Assembly (NCBI GenBank): GCA_022605955.1
Contig: JAKCOZ010000008.1
Coordinates: 38,294,547-38,358,546 of the forward strand
Source of the DNA: Rallus limicola
Taxonomy: Eukaryota; Chordata; Aves; Gruiformes; Rallidae
DNA: 64,000 nt
Direction: 5' to 3'
Shown one piece after another: positions 37,673 through 48,788 of the stretch. Numbering within the stretch: position 1 is the first letter of the stretch; every line of letters starts with the position of its first letter. Both the position numbers and the translations under genes were made by a program. The notes beneath the pieces are model-generated. The model was not told where the DNA came from. It did not search any database and worked only from the letters and a program-made list of their open reading frames with translations.

Positions 37673-37698
37673 ATGGAGGAACTCGATTACAACTTTGA
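37648..37698 (+). other. Upstream ORF overlapping the bHLH start codon
   Basis: An ATG at 37648 opens a 16-codon frame that ends at TGA 37696-37698, past the main ATG at 37673 and out of frame with it. Its context is weak (T at -3, C at +4) while the main ATG is strong. If the transcript starts upstream of it, ribosomes would need leaky scanning to reach the bHLH start, which could lower protein output. The transcription start is unknown, so this is conditional. Confidence 0.45.
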
Positions 37699-38478
37699 GC
37701 AGGAAGTCTCCTCTCCTGAATTTCTCTTCTGGGACCAGCCCAATCCCAACGCTCAGCTGGACAACTTCCTACTGGACTGCTCTTCCTTGGCAGACCAGCT
37801 GTCCCCTTGGCCCTCCACTCCCTGCCTGCCCGCCCTTGGGGAGCCAGTGAGCAGCGCGGTGGAGGGTGCTGAACTGGACAGCTCCCCACTGCCGACAGGA
37901 CCCGCTGCCCCACTGCCCTCCAGCCACCCCCGCCAGCGACACGCAGCCAACATCCGCGAGAGGAAGAGGATGCTCAACATCAACTCTGCCTTTGACCAGC
38001 TGAGGCGTCACATACCAACCTTCCCGTATGAGAAGCGTCTCTCCAAAATCGACACCCTTCGCCTGGCCATCGCCTACATCGCTCTGCTTGGTGAGATTCT
38101 CCTCTCTGGGTGCAATCCCAAATCCTACGTGGAGCAGTGCCTGAAGGATGGTTTGCAAAGTCAACACCAGGCAACCTGGAATACAAGCGGTGAGTGAACA
38201 AAGGGGTTGTACTTTCAGGGATCGTAACACGGTTTGGAGTTGCCAGCAGGAGTGAATCACTTTGCATTTGAACATCCACTTGTCACATTCAAATACCTCT
38301 GGCAACGTACAACTCACCTTCAAAAAAAAAAAAGAGTAGCTAAGTAGTCTTGCAATAGAAAACAAAAAAAAAAAATCCAACCTTTTCCTCTTTCTTTGCA
38401 GGAGGATCATCTTCTTTAAAAAAGCCCCACAGAAGAACCACTTACCACACTTATGGGAATGGTTTCTTTTACAAATGA
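37673..38478 (+). CDS. PTF1/FER-family bHLH transcription factor, two exons (37673-38189 and 38402-38478)
   Basis: The two exons encode 197 residues. The bHLH domain spans about residues 87-145. The basic region (87-100) carries the N-x-R-E-R core, with the E-box-reading glutamate at residue 96. Helix 1 runs 101-114, and helix 2 from about 126 holds [13 protein letters not shown], typical of the PTF1A/FERD3L group. From memory of the human proteins, about 38 of 55 bHLH positions match PTF1A and 40 of 55 match FERD3L, so it is not clearly either. The acidic/aromatic N-terminus (residues 1-50) and the proline/serine-rich linker (51-86) match neither. The ATG at 37673 follows an in-frame TAG at 37613 and has A at -3 and G at +4. 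The donor is GTGAGT at 38190 and the acceptor TTTGCAG ends at 38401, phase 1. Known family role: nuclear E-box binding with an E protein, and PTF1A also recruits RBPJ. A two-exon layout is like PTF1A; FERD3L is single-exon. The function of this member is inferred only. Confidence 0.9.
38190..38401 (+). other. Intron of the bHLH gene
   Basis: This is a 212-base phase 1 intron with a strong GTGAGT donor and a pyrimidine-rich acceptor ending in CTTTCTTTGCAG. Two A-runs (around 38322 and 38365) lie inside. Reading through the donor would instead give a stop two codons later (G-E-stop), so an unspliced transcript would make a protein of 174 residues lacking the exon 2 tail. Splicing is predicted from the signals and the open second exon; no transcript was seen. 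Confidence 0.75.
38402..38478 (+). CDS. Coding exon 2 of the bHLH gene (C-terminal tail)
   Basis: After joining, the frame continues for 24 full codons plus the split glycine codon and ends at TGA 38476-38478. The tail is serine-rich, then basic (KKPHRR), then aromatic ([13 protein letters not shown]). It does not show the tryptophan-containing RBPJ-contact motif I associate with the PTF1A C-terminus. The frame being open across the predicted junction supports the exon, but 77 bases is short enough for this to occur by chance. Confidence 0.65.
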
Positions 38479-38639
38479 AATTGAAGATTTTGCTTATTCT
38501 CAGAGTACGGCTTTAAACTTTATTTTTTTTGTACTGTGTCAAGTTGTTCTTTTAAAGTTCAAGCTGATGGAGGCTGTAGGGATTTTCTTAGGGATTTTAT
38601 TTTCTTTACAAGTTTTCTTTAGCTTGTACTTGATTGGGA
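38479..38639 (+). other. Start of the bHLH gene's 3' untranslated region
   Basis: T-rich sequence between the stop codon and the CR1. It has no AATAAA or ATTAAA before the CR1, so the transcript either uses a variant signal or continues into or beyond the CR1. Confidence 0.5.
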
Positions 38640-39363
38640 GGAACACCCGGCTTTGAACATCAGTACAGGCTGGGGGATGACCTGCTGGGGAGGAGCTCTG
38701 CAGAGAAGGACCTGGGGGTCCTGGTAGATGACAGGTTGGCCATGAGCCAGCAGTGTGCCCTGGGGGCTAAAAGATCCAATGGGATCCTGGGGGGCATCTG
38801 GAGGAGTGTGGGCAGCAGGTCACAGGAGGGGATCCTCCCCCTCTACTCTGTCCTGGTCAGGCCCCACCTGCAGTGTTGTGTCCAGTGCTGGGCTCCCTGG
38901 GATCAAACAGCCAGGGATCTCCTGGAGAGAGTCCAGAGGAGGCTATGGAGATGATGAAGGGCCTGGAGCATCTCCCCTGTGAGGAAAGGCTGAGGGAGCT
39001 GGGACTGTTCAGCCTGGAGAAAAGATTAAGGGGGCACCTGATTAATGTTTATCAGTATCTGAAGGATGGGATGCAGGGGGAAATGGCCAGCCCCTTTTCA
39101 GTGTCTGTGGGGACAGGACAAGGGGCAACAGCTGCAAGCTGGAGCATAGGAAGTTCCACACCAACATGGGGAAGAACTTTTCCCCAGTGAGGGTGAGGGA
39201 GCTCTGGGACAGGCTGCCCAGGGGGTGTGGAGTCTCCTTCTCTGGAGAGATTCCAGCCCCATCTGGACACCGACCTGTGCGATGTGAGCTGGGGAGCTGC
39301 TTTGGCAGGGGGTTGGACTGGATGATCTCTCAAGTTCCCTTCCAACCCCTATGATTCTGTGAT
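38640..39363 (+). repeat. CR1 LINE fragment directly 3' of the bHLH gene
   Basis: The longest CR1 copy here (about 720 bases) is on the same strand as the gene and begins about 160-180 bases after its stop codon. Frame 38634-38954 reads as CR1 ORF2 C-terminal protein (AEKDLGVLVDDRLAMSQQCA, then [15 protein letters not shown]). The 3' end is CCCTATGATTCTGTGATC. No AATAAA is visible between the gene's stop codon and this element, so the CR1 may lie within the 3' untranslated region. Confidence 0.95.
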
Positions 39364-41197
39364 CAACAGAATCTCAGTCCTTAAACACAGATGTGTTGGA
39401 ATAGCCATGGCACTCTCAGAGATACTGCAGTTTAACACTGAGAACCAGGATACGCAAGGCAGAGACCTCAAACTTCTGTTTCAAGGGGTGACAAAAGCCT
39501 ATTTACATTTACATTCCTATATAATTATTGCTATTTTAAAGCAAAGGACTGTTATTCAGATTTCTGTCTGGCTTCTACTTAAACCTGATTTGTGCAGGAT
39601 TGATCTTTGTGCTTGCTTCCACCGGAATATGTTGCTTCATCAGTCCCCACACAACGGAGATGGGAAGCTGCACAAGTAACCAGGGGCCAAGCCTCAGGCA
39701 GAAGGTGACACGGTGTGACTGAGCAGGGCAGGGAGGAGCAGGGGGGGACCTGCAGCAGTTCTTGGTGCTTTGCATTAGGAGGTAATTAACTTCCTTTCCC
39801 AATCTGCCCCTTTGCAGCATTAGGGGCCTTTGGAATTTGTCGCTTTTTGGAAACAGGCCTTGAAGTATTAACCAACCTTGGAAATGTGCAGCATAAGCAG
39901 TGAAAAGTCACTGCAAAGGACTATTCCCATTTCATTCCACGGGGCAGCATCAAAGGGACAAAGCCTAGGAGGAAAACACAACCAGTTTAATGGAAAAGTT
40001 AATGAACTCTTTTTCTCCTTTTTCATTTCCACTAGCTACCTGACTGGGAAAATGACTCCTGACACACTACTGATCACAGCTCTCTTGACTCCAGAGAATT
40101 TTATATTTTATTTTTCAGCTGCCCCCACTTTCAATAGATAAACAGCATCTCTCACTGGTATCACCCCTTTCACCAGGCTTCTAGTAAGCAGATGCTTCTG
40201 AAGAGCTGCACTTAGAACGATCTACATGAATGAGGCTCCTGTTAACTTGTTAAACTCTGATTTAAATTGTTTAAATGTTTTTAAACTCATGTAGTATGTC
40301 TTTACTTTGTTTTCCTTTATCCCTTCTGTTGTGTGCAGATCTGACTGCCCGCCTGTCCTGGGTGAAGTGGGATTAAGCAGTACCCAAAAGACAGGTCTCT
40401 AGAGGTAGCCCATGGCAAAACGTGATGACCTGCCTGCTGGGTACCAGCTGCTCCATCCTCAGCACTGCAAGCAAAAGCATGGCACCTACACTTCACTTAG
40501 TGTCACAGACTGCTTCTCGCCATGCATCCAGCATCCTCCTCTTCTGGTGTTAACCCATTGCTGTGTAGCACCTTCTGCTTGTCTTTCTTCTATAGCTTCT
40601 CACACCCTTAGATGGCTCTTCCATGAAAGTAACACTATGGATTTAAAATCAGTATTACAATCACAACAACAACATTTTCTCTTCCACGGAATGAGAACTG
40701 TGTTCAAATCACATTTCCAATCCAAGGGAAAACCCACCCTTGATCACCAGAAAAAAATCTAAGCACCATCTGCAGCAACCCCTTGCTTGTCCTTAAGATG
40801 TCCAGGGCTGTAACTGTGAAAGTCACTAGTGATTTCGAGCACACAGACCATAAAAGGGCCAGTGTTCAGGAGATGAGACAGGACTTTCTGTCTGCATCTT
40901 TCTCCAAAATTTCTCATGCCTTCCTTCTGGTGCGACAATTTTGGGAGATCAGAGTCCAAGATACTCTTGGTATGGAAAGGCTGCAACTGCTAGCACTTGA
41001 GCACCACCTCCTCCAGTGTCCTGATGCTCCTCCAGCAACAACAGGGAAGGCTTTGGTAAAGTCTTCCAAAATGAAAATGTAAAGTCCCTCCACAACCCCT
41101 GCAACAAAGCAGAGGGATGAAGTAGTGTGTTCACACTTGGAAAATGATGGCCTGAGAGTTGTTTCCACAGAATAGCCATCCTTCTTGACCAGATGAC
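39364..41197. other. Unique sequence between two CR1 copies
   Basis: No gene is recognised. The longest frames are 116 codons (40412-40762, +) and 148 codons (40949-41395, -, running into the CR1), with no known domains. It could hold the bHLH gene's polyadenylation site. Confidence 0.55.
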
Positions 41198-41800
41198 CAA
41201 AAAGGTCAACAGCACCCTGGCCTGTATCCAGAACAGTGCACTAAGCAGGACCAGGGCAGTGATGGTCCTCCTGTGCTCAGTACCTTGAGTGCTGCCTTCA
41301 GGTTTGGGCCCCTCGCTACAGAAAGGACCTTGAGGTGCTCGAGAGTGTCCAGAGAAGGGTGACCAGGCTGGTGAGGGGACCTGAAAGTATGTCACGAGGA
41401 GCAGCTGAAGGAAGTGGGGCTGTTTAGTCTGGAGAGGAGGTGGCTGAGGGGAGACCTGATCACTCTTTATAACTACCTGAAGGGAGGCTACAGAGAGGTG
41501 GGGGGGGCTGACCCATTGTCCCTAGTGACAAGCAATAGGACGAGAGGAAATGGCCTCAAGTTTTGCCAGGGGAGGTTTACATTGGATGTTAGGAAAAATT
41601 TCTTCCCAGAGAGGGTTGTCAAGCACTGGAACAGGCTGCCCAGGGAGGTGGTGGAGTTGCCATCCCTGGAAGGGTTTAAAAGATAAGTAGATGCAGCGCT
41701 AAGGGACATGGTTTAGTGATGGTTTTGGCAGGGATAGGTTGATGGCTGAACCTGAAGATCTGACCTTTCCCTTCCAACCAAGCCCATTCTGTGATTCTGC
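41198..41800 (+). repeat. CR1 LINE fragment
   Basis: The + strand copy runs from AGGTCAACAGCACCCTGGCC to CCCATTCTGTGATTCTGC. The blocks CTACCTGAAGGGAGGCTACA and TTTTGCCAGGGGAGGTTTAC place it near the 26165 copy's group. A 90-codon open part (41414-41686) is ORF2 remnant ([20 protein letters not shown]). Confidence 0.94.
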
Positions 41801-42436
41801 AGCCCATAGTAACAATAAGGATTTTCTTATTAGCAAAAAATAAAGCCACAAAGGAAATCCTGTAGCTGTTTCTGACATAATTCTCCCATGCTACCTGAAA
41901 ATACCCTAAATTGGGTACTCTCTTACCTGGGTAACAGAGGCTGTATGTATTTCATCATACTGATCCGTTCTCCTCATATTTTTGATCTCTACAAAGCAAA
42001 ACCATGTCAGAACCTGGTTGAACTGTGATGGCGTTTTGGGGGAAGAGAAGTTGAAGAGGAGGCTTTGAGGGGAAAACTGAAAAGAAACTTTTTACTCTTT
42101 CAATGTTTGTGTCAAAACAAAAGGGGAAATTTCCTTAACAGCCGTGAGAACATATTGCAGTCAGTTTAGAATAAAACACTTCATCTCAAAGTTTTGCCAC
42201 TCTTTGCTTTTTCACCCACTTAAGGCACTTGGATGAAGTTTTAAAGGGAAGTGTGCCCAAAATTGCGAGCCCCTTAAACAACCACACACAAACTGAAAAT
42301 GCTGTTTTCTACTTTTCCCTATTTCTCTACTCATTACAGCCTACAACCAAAACAAACTGAAAAGAGACCCCAGAAACACCCACTGGATTTTACTCAAAAA
42401 GTAAGTAATATAGATCTCCACCATCTCCAAACTGTG
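41801..42436. other. Unique sequence between a CR1 and the antisense LTR
   Basis: AT-rich sequence without a recognised feature. Confidence 0.55.
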
Positions 42437-42963
42437 TGTTGGGGGTTTGTGTGGCAAGGGTTTGGTTGCAAGGGGCTGCAGGGGTGGCTTTTGTGAGAAG
42501 CTGCTAGAACCTTCCCCCAGGTCTGACAGAGCCAAGACCAGCTAGCTGAAGGACAGACACATCACTGACCAAGGCTGAGCCCATCAGTGATGGTCACAGT
42601 GCCTCTGGGATTCACAGGGAGGACAAAAAAACCCTGCTAGTAGCAGCTTTTTGCCACCAGAAATGGGAGGGAGAAAGTGTAAGAAACTGTGCAGACACCA
42701 AGGGTAGTGAAAGGGCGGTGGGGGGGGGGGGGGGGGGGGGGGTGAGGTGCCCCAGGTGCTGGAGAAAAAGATGCCCCTGCAGCCCCTGGAGAAACCCATG
42801 GTGGAGCGGGTGTCCCCCCACAGCCCATGGAAAAGGCCCAGACCCCACCTGCACCAGTGGAGAGAGAGACCCAGAGCAGGTTTGCTGTCCAGCTGAAAAA
42901 GGGGAGTGATGGACAAGCTTTGGTGGGTTCCTGGCCTCCAGCCAGGGCCAAAGAGGTGGAACA
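42437..42963 (-). mobile_element. Solo LTR of the same ERV-L family, short form, antisense
   Basis: Read on the minus strand it begins TGTTCCACCTC, continues with CTGGCTGGAGGCCAGGAACC, and ends CTTGCCACACAAACCCCCAACA. The GGACACCCGCTCCACCA and GCATCTTTTTCTCCAGCACC blocks match the copy at 33420-33480. It lacks about 900 bases of repeated central sequence. A run of 23 G (42720-42742) sits inside. I found no recognisable retroviral coding sequence on either side. Confidence 0.8.
42720..42742 (+). repeat. Poly-G run of 23
   Basis: This is an uninterrupted G homopolymer inside the antisense LTR. On the LTR strand it is poly-C. Its length is likely to vary between individuals and between sequencing methods. 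Confidence 0.95.
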
Positions 42964-44608
42964 GCCTCCCACTGGGGATGTATCTGTTGTGAAAGGTAGT
43001 TCACACCAAGGTAATTTAGGGTGCCCAAAGTCTCTGGCCTCAGGCGTCTCAATGGTACCAGAGACTGACCTGCCTGCCTTGCTCTTCTTTAAGTGGCAGC
43101 AGAGGTTTCTGCAGGACACAGGGCATCAATGCCCCATTATGCAACACCTGGTTATATGCAGGAATCTCTTGCTTTGCTCCAGCCTGGAAATCCTGGCTAA
43201 TGACTTCTGGGTGGGTGTAGTAGCAGTAGGAAAGCGTACCCATAGAAAGATAACGTCAGGCAGTCTTTCATGTTCATGCACTTCTTAACAACAGATGGAC
43301 AACTAATCTGGAGATTACGTTAGCATCAAAAGCATTCTAATGATAAAAGCAGGAAGAACTGTCCTGGGACAGAGATTTTCTTCAATGCAGTGACTTCAGG
43401 TAAAGCTTAAGTCCTCCTCCAAGAAGCAGATACCCACCAGTGATGCTCCATGGTCCAACAGCAACACCAGGAAAGACAGCGATATCTGCTGAGCTTTCTG
43501 CAGCCCAGTGCCACCACATGGCCATGCACCTTCTACAGGACTTGCCAGCTGTTTGAGTGCACCTGGGCTGCAGTCTGCAGGTTGGCAAGCTCTGTGAAAC
43601 ACCCTGATGCAGAGGCACCCCCACCCATCACTGGTGCTGTCAAGGAACTGCTGCACAAGGCATGGGTTTCAGGAACGGGCTGCTGGAATTCGATGATGAC
43701 TCTAAACTTGGAAAAAGTCTGGCGAATAAATCCTGCAGCAGGATACGTAGGGATTGGGGTTTGGGTTGAAGTCAAAACCAGAAATAAAAATGTTCCTTTT
43801 GGGAATTCAAATTGTAACACTAGGCTCTTGAGTCAGTAAGTACCAGTCAATATGTTTATTGCCACCATGACAAGCGATGAAGCTGTTTCTCCTCACTCAT
43901 GCTCTACTTTGACACTGGTATCATTCTATTGCCTTCAGCGGAGACACATTTGATTTATGCTGGCTGGAGGGGACAGTCCACCTCTGCCTGCCCTCCCCAG
44001 GCTACCTAGACTCCAGCAGGCTGTTTCAGCTGACATGCCAGCCAAAGGTGCTAAACCAATGGATGCTTCTCGAGTGAGGTCTTGTTAAATCATCTGGATG
44101 CACCTGGCCACAAGAACAGTGAAGGCATCATGCTGCCAGATGAGTCTGTTCCATCTGCTCTGAGGATCCCATTCACTTGGGAGGAATAAAAGCAATTAAC
44201 GAGGGCATTGGCACTCTCCAGATGAAGGCAGACAAGACAGTCTTCATCTTGCTCAATAGTACAGAGGCAAATGGGGATTAATTTATAGGACAGCCATTCT
44301 GCACAGCTCCCAGGCTGGCCACAGTTGTTCTTAAACAAGCCTGTCTTCTTTGGACTGAATGTAAGTGGACTAGGATGCAGAAAGACCCCGGGGGGGAATC
44401 GTTTCCATACACTACCTTCACACTCCACATCAATCCCAGGTAACTGCTGTGTGCAGGTGTGCTCCATGTCCACCCATTTTCTCTCCTGCCAGGTCTGGCT
44501 CATTCCCCATGTCATGCTTGATAAGAGTTCGTCACATTTTCCAGTCTCCTGTCAACAGGCTTGATTGGCAGCACAGGGTGATTCTCTGCCAGGGAATGAC
44601 TTCTAGTA
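42964..44608. other. Sequence beyond the antisense LTR, origin unclear
   Basis: If the LTR were the 3' LTR of a minus-strand provirus, internal sequence would lie here. The minus strand is open for 141 codons at 44515-44090 and for shorter parts near 43243-43049 and 43656-43396, but I see no reverse transcriptase, integrase or other retroviral motif. Equally, no host gene is visible. Confidence 0.4.
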
Positions 44609-44990
44609 TCGAATCATAGAATGCATTGGGTGGGAAGGGATTCCCTTCAAAGTCCACCCAGTCGCACCTCCTTCACTAGAGCAGGTCACTCAAGAGCACC
44701 AGCAAGCCTAACCTTGAATGTCTCCAGGGATGGGGCCTCCCCTACCTCTCTGGACACCCTGTGCCAGTGTCTCCCTATCCTCATACTGAAGAAATTTTTC
44801 CTAAGATCCAACCTAAATCTCCCCTTTTCCAGTTTAAACCATCACCCCTCATCCTATCACTCCATGCCGTTGGGAACAGTTCTTCCCCAGCTTCCTACAG
44901 GCACCTTTCAGGAACTGGAAGGGGCTATAAGGTCCACCCAGAGCCTTCTCTTCTCCAGGCTAAACCAGCACAACTGTCTCAGCCTGTCTA
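44609..44990 (-). repeat. CR1 LINE fragment, older divergent group
   Basis: The antisense copy starts with CGAATCATAGAATGCATTGG and includes GATGGGGCCTCCCCTACCTC and TCTTCTCCAGGCTAAACCAG. After about 44990 the match to CR1 fades. It is the last CR1 before an 18.4 kb stretch without any. Confidence 0.9.
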
Positions 44991-47900
44991 CCTTCGCTTT
45001 TCTGTATCTTCATCTCACATCCTGAACCCTGACATTTTACTCCAGGAACAACACCTAACAAGTTCCCATAAATTACACAAATTCTATTATATGCACACAC
45101 CTAATCATGTGGCAGTCCACATGCAGCAGCTTATACCCTCACCCAGACCAAGATTATAAGATTATGAAGATGGAGACCTATGTGAGCTTCCTCAGCCCAC
45201 CAACACATTACCAAAGGAGCATACTCCCTTTCAAAGCACCTCCCTAGTTTGAGAGTCAGGCTTCCCCTTCCTGGTCTTTTCAGCTCTGCTTCCTTTGCAA
45301 CGCAGCACAGATCAGCTCTGCTTTTTCCTTGTCTTCCAAGAAAGCAGCAGGATCCTCTCACCAGAAATTTAATGGCCAAACCTCTCATGGAAGGAAGCCA
45401 GGAGGAGTTGAAGAATGGCACCCTCATATTGCAACCTCAGAGGACCAGCTTGGAGGCCAACAGCAAAAGAACTGTTCGCTCGGAACATGGTCCCTGCTTC
45501 CAGTTCACCAGGGTCCTTGCCAAGAAAAGTGAGAATGATACATTACACATTCCTTCCTCCAGAAATCAACTACTGACCCTTTCTGAAACAATACACCATA
45601 GTTCTCCTTCGTCAACTTGGAAACCCTGGAACATAAGACATCACATCCTCACTGTGAAGAAAGGAGTTGTTCTTTGAGAAAGCACCGTTAGTTTTTGTAA
45701 AGAACAGACCTGGGGGTGAAGGGACAATTTGGTTTCCCCTTCTTTTCCTTTTTTTTTGGCCAACTGACCCAGAGAAGCAAGCTTCATTTCCACGAGTCCT
45801 ACTAGGCCACCATGGAAAAAGGACTTTCATGTTTCACCTGAAGCAAGACCGGACAAATAATCAGACAATTCATATTATTTCTTCAGCACTGCCAGAACTT
45901 GGCCGCTGAAGATCTTGTGATTCACAAGCTGCTGGAGCTGCGGTGTTCAAGATTTGAAAATTACAGAGGCAGGCCTGCCTTCCAGCCCTATTTTGAATAG
46001 AATTCTCTTTGGGCCACTTCCATACTGGCTGTAAAGAAGGTGAACACTTTGGAAGCTGCTCTTCAAAGTCTCTGGTTGACTGCACTGAAATTGTCAGGAC
46101 AGGGACTGCAGAGAGGAGGTCAGACCCCAACGGCAGAGTGCTGCAGCACAACAGTACATGCTGCAGTTCGTGGCTCTTGTTCCAAACCTCTCTCTAGCCA
46201 CAGTGTCTGGTTCTTCATGGATAACAATCTCTGAAGGTCAGACATGGCTCCACAGCTGTCATCATGATGATGGGTTACCCCAGGCTACAGCTGTCTGCAT
46301 TCATACAATCATACACGTCCTGCTAGATCTGTTCAGGAGGAGAATGGGTATATTAAAAGTTCACCCTGAGCCAAACACCATGTCTTCACACCAGGTCCCT
46401 TTCAGGATGCTGAGCATTAGTTGGTCAGGAAACACGATGTTTTTCTTCAAATAATGGCAACATTTAGTATCTTGGGAGTGGAACAACCAACAAAGGAAGT
46501 CCCAGGTAGTCTTCGGTTCACTGTCTTCCTATTGCAGGGAAGAGTACGGTTTCTCTGCACCTCTCATGCTGAAACTCCCAAGCCTGGAGGATGCTACCAC
46601 CACGGTCTGTCCCAGACCAATCTGCAGGTGCAATGGCAGCTAGAGCTGGTGCTGTATGGTGGTTGGTGGCAGTTCCTGAACTGTGCTCCTACAGCTTTTC
46701 AGGTGTCTGACACGAATCTCAGGACACATGAGTTCAGCTAGAGAAGCAGAGGCAGCAGCACACCTGCCATTAGCAGTTTGTATTTCTTACCAGGCTTCAC
46801 CAGACACTTTCTTGGTCCAAAAGCTCTTATATAATTCACATGATGTGCGCCTCCTTTGTGAGGGAAGTGACAATGACTCTGTTCCCTTTGCACAGCCACA
46901 GTGTAGCCTGGCCAGGGCCAAGTCCTCGGTGGAACCTGGACCCTGGATTCTCCCCAGGGATGCTCCCTGGGGCAAGACGGTCTGTTTGTGCAAGTAGGAA
47001 AGGAGAGAAACAGGCAGCCTGGAGTGGCTTTCATGGGGAAGTTAAGGATATATAGTCAGCACCCTAAATGCCTTGTGGAAGTCCCCTTACAACAACCCAA
47101 CACACTGCCCTCCTTTCCCAACTGGATACCCTCAACAAATCTGGGTGTAGGGACCTTGGACATTGCCACAGGGGCTACCAGCAAGCCCTGGCCCTGAGGA
47201 AGAGCCTCCCAAGCCCCATCAGCTCCTTTTGTGGGAATAAAGTGCAATTACAACCACTACATCTAATTTTAGGTCATTCCCACCCAGTCTGTTTGCTTAA
47301 GCCTGAGTATATTTGAGCCGGGAAACATCAGAGCCAAAGCGATTCGGATCTCAAAGGTAATTTCTTGCCAGGAGAGAAGAAAAGGGGGGAGGCAGAAGGG
47401 GGAATACAAACAGATATGATTTTAGCAAGAGGGAAATGCTGCTGCAGGCACTGCCCTCTCGTGGTACAGGATCCAGACGCTTGCTCCCAGACAAGCGTGG
47501 AGGATGGATGACTCCTGCTAGCATCCCACCACCCCAGCAGAGCTCCCCAGGGAGCACACTTAACAGAAATGGCTAAAATATATATATACACATGGGTAAA
47601 GCATACGCATAGCTAGCTAGCTCTACAATTGGATTGGGTTTTTATTCCTCTTCACCCCAAAATCATATGCTTTATCCTTCTAAAGCCATTTTTATGCATC
47701 CCTCTGTCTACCCACTAGACCCTGCTCACACACCCTACATACAGGCAGAGCCTGCTGCATCACCAGCCTCACAGTGCTTCCACTCACAGCGTATGGGTGC
47801 CTGGAAACATCGGCACTGTGCTTGCACAGCACCTCAGGGGAGCCAGGATGACATGAGCAGGCCCACAGAGCCACATGGCCGGAGCGTCCTCCGATCCTGA

Positions 47901-48748
47901 GTGTCCCTCAGGAAGCAGCACACCAGTCCCTGTGCTCCCTGCCCACCTCCTGGAGCCTGCCCACCCGGTGTCAAGCCGGATCTTTCTCTCAGCGCAGTCA
48001 CGCCAGTGGCTAAGCCATCTCCTCCAAAAGTCCTTTCCAAAAACAATCAAGACACTGAGCATGGAAAATGTTACTCCAAGCAGTTCCTGTTAGACACTGC
48101 TGTAACGCAGATCAAAATGGAGCAAAGAATCGCAGGTTTGGCTACTGGGAGAGTGCACATGAGCTCACGTGTGCAGCCCTGTCTCTTGGAAATGCGGGAT
48201 AGGAGATGAGGGAATAATTAAACTTCACATACAGACATCAGCACTTACTATGGGTCATGAAGTGACATCAGCCTGGTAAACCTTTCCTTGCAGCAACTGT
48301 TTGTGGAGTTTTTCAGCTCCTGGCAGGTTTCTCTCTCGCCTGCCCCTCCAGCAACAAATCACGCTTGCAGCTGAGGCTTCATCAGAGCCCCACTTCCCAG
48401 GTCACAGAGCAAGGTTTAAACCAGGATTCCCAGAGAGGGGCTTTTGCTAAGCAGTGATAAAGCCCCTTAGAAGGGAACGTGATTGCGATACCCCCCGACG
48501 CCGAACCGCGCAAGGCATGCATGCACACATCCGGCTCCACTACACAGCAGAGATTTCCCAAACTAGCATTTACATGGTTCTCTGGAGGACAATAAAGTTA
48601 TATGAACTGTAGCAACCATTACTGGATGCTATAGCGCTCGAGACCCAGCCAGGGAGCTAATCTGAGACCTGCTTTTCAACAAACATCAAATAACTCCCAT
48701 TATTCAGGTACCCACGCTTCAGACCCATGACCTCCCAAGGTTTTCGAC

Positions 48749-48788
48749 TCACACACACACACCCCCCCCCCCCCCCCCCCCCCCCCCC
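48749..48788 (+). repeat. (CA)n followed by poly-C
   Basis: About six CA units run into an uninterrupted C run of about 27 bases. Confidence 0.95.

Noticed and set aside
37769..38410. 213-codon minus-strand frame across the bHLH gene
   Set aside because: It is the antisense shadow of the GC-rich bHLH exon. The + frame has the recognisable domain and splice signals.
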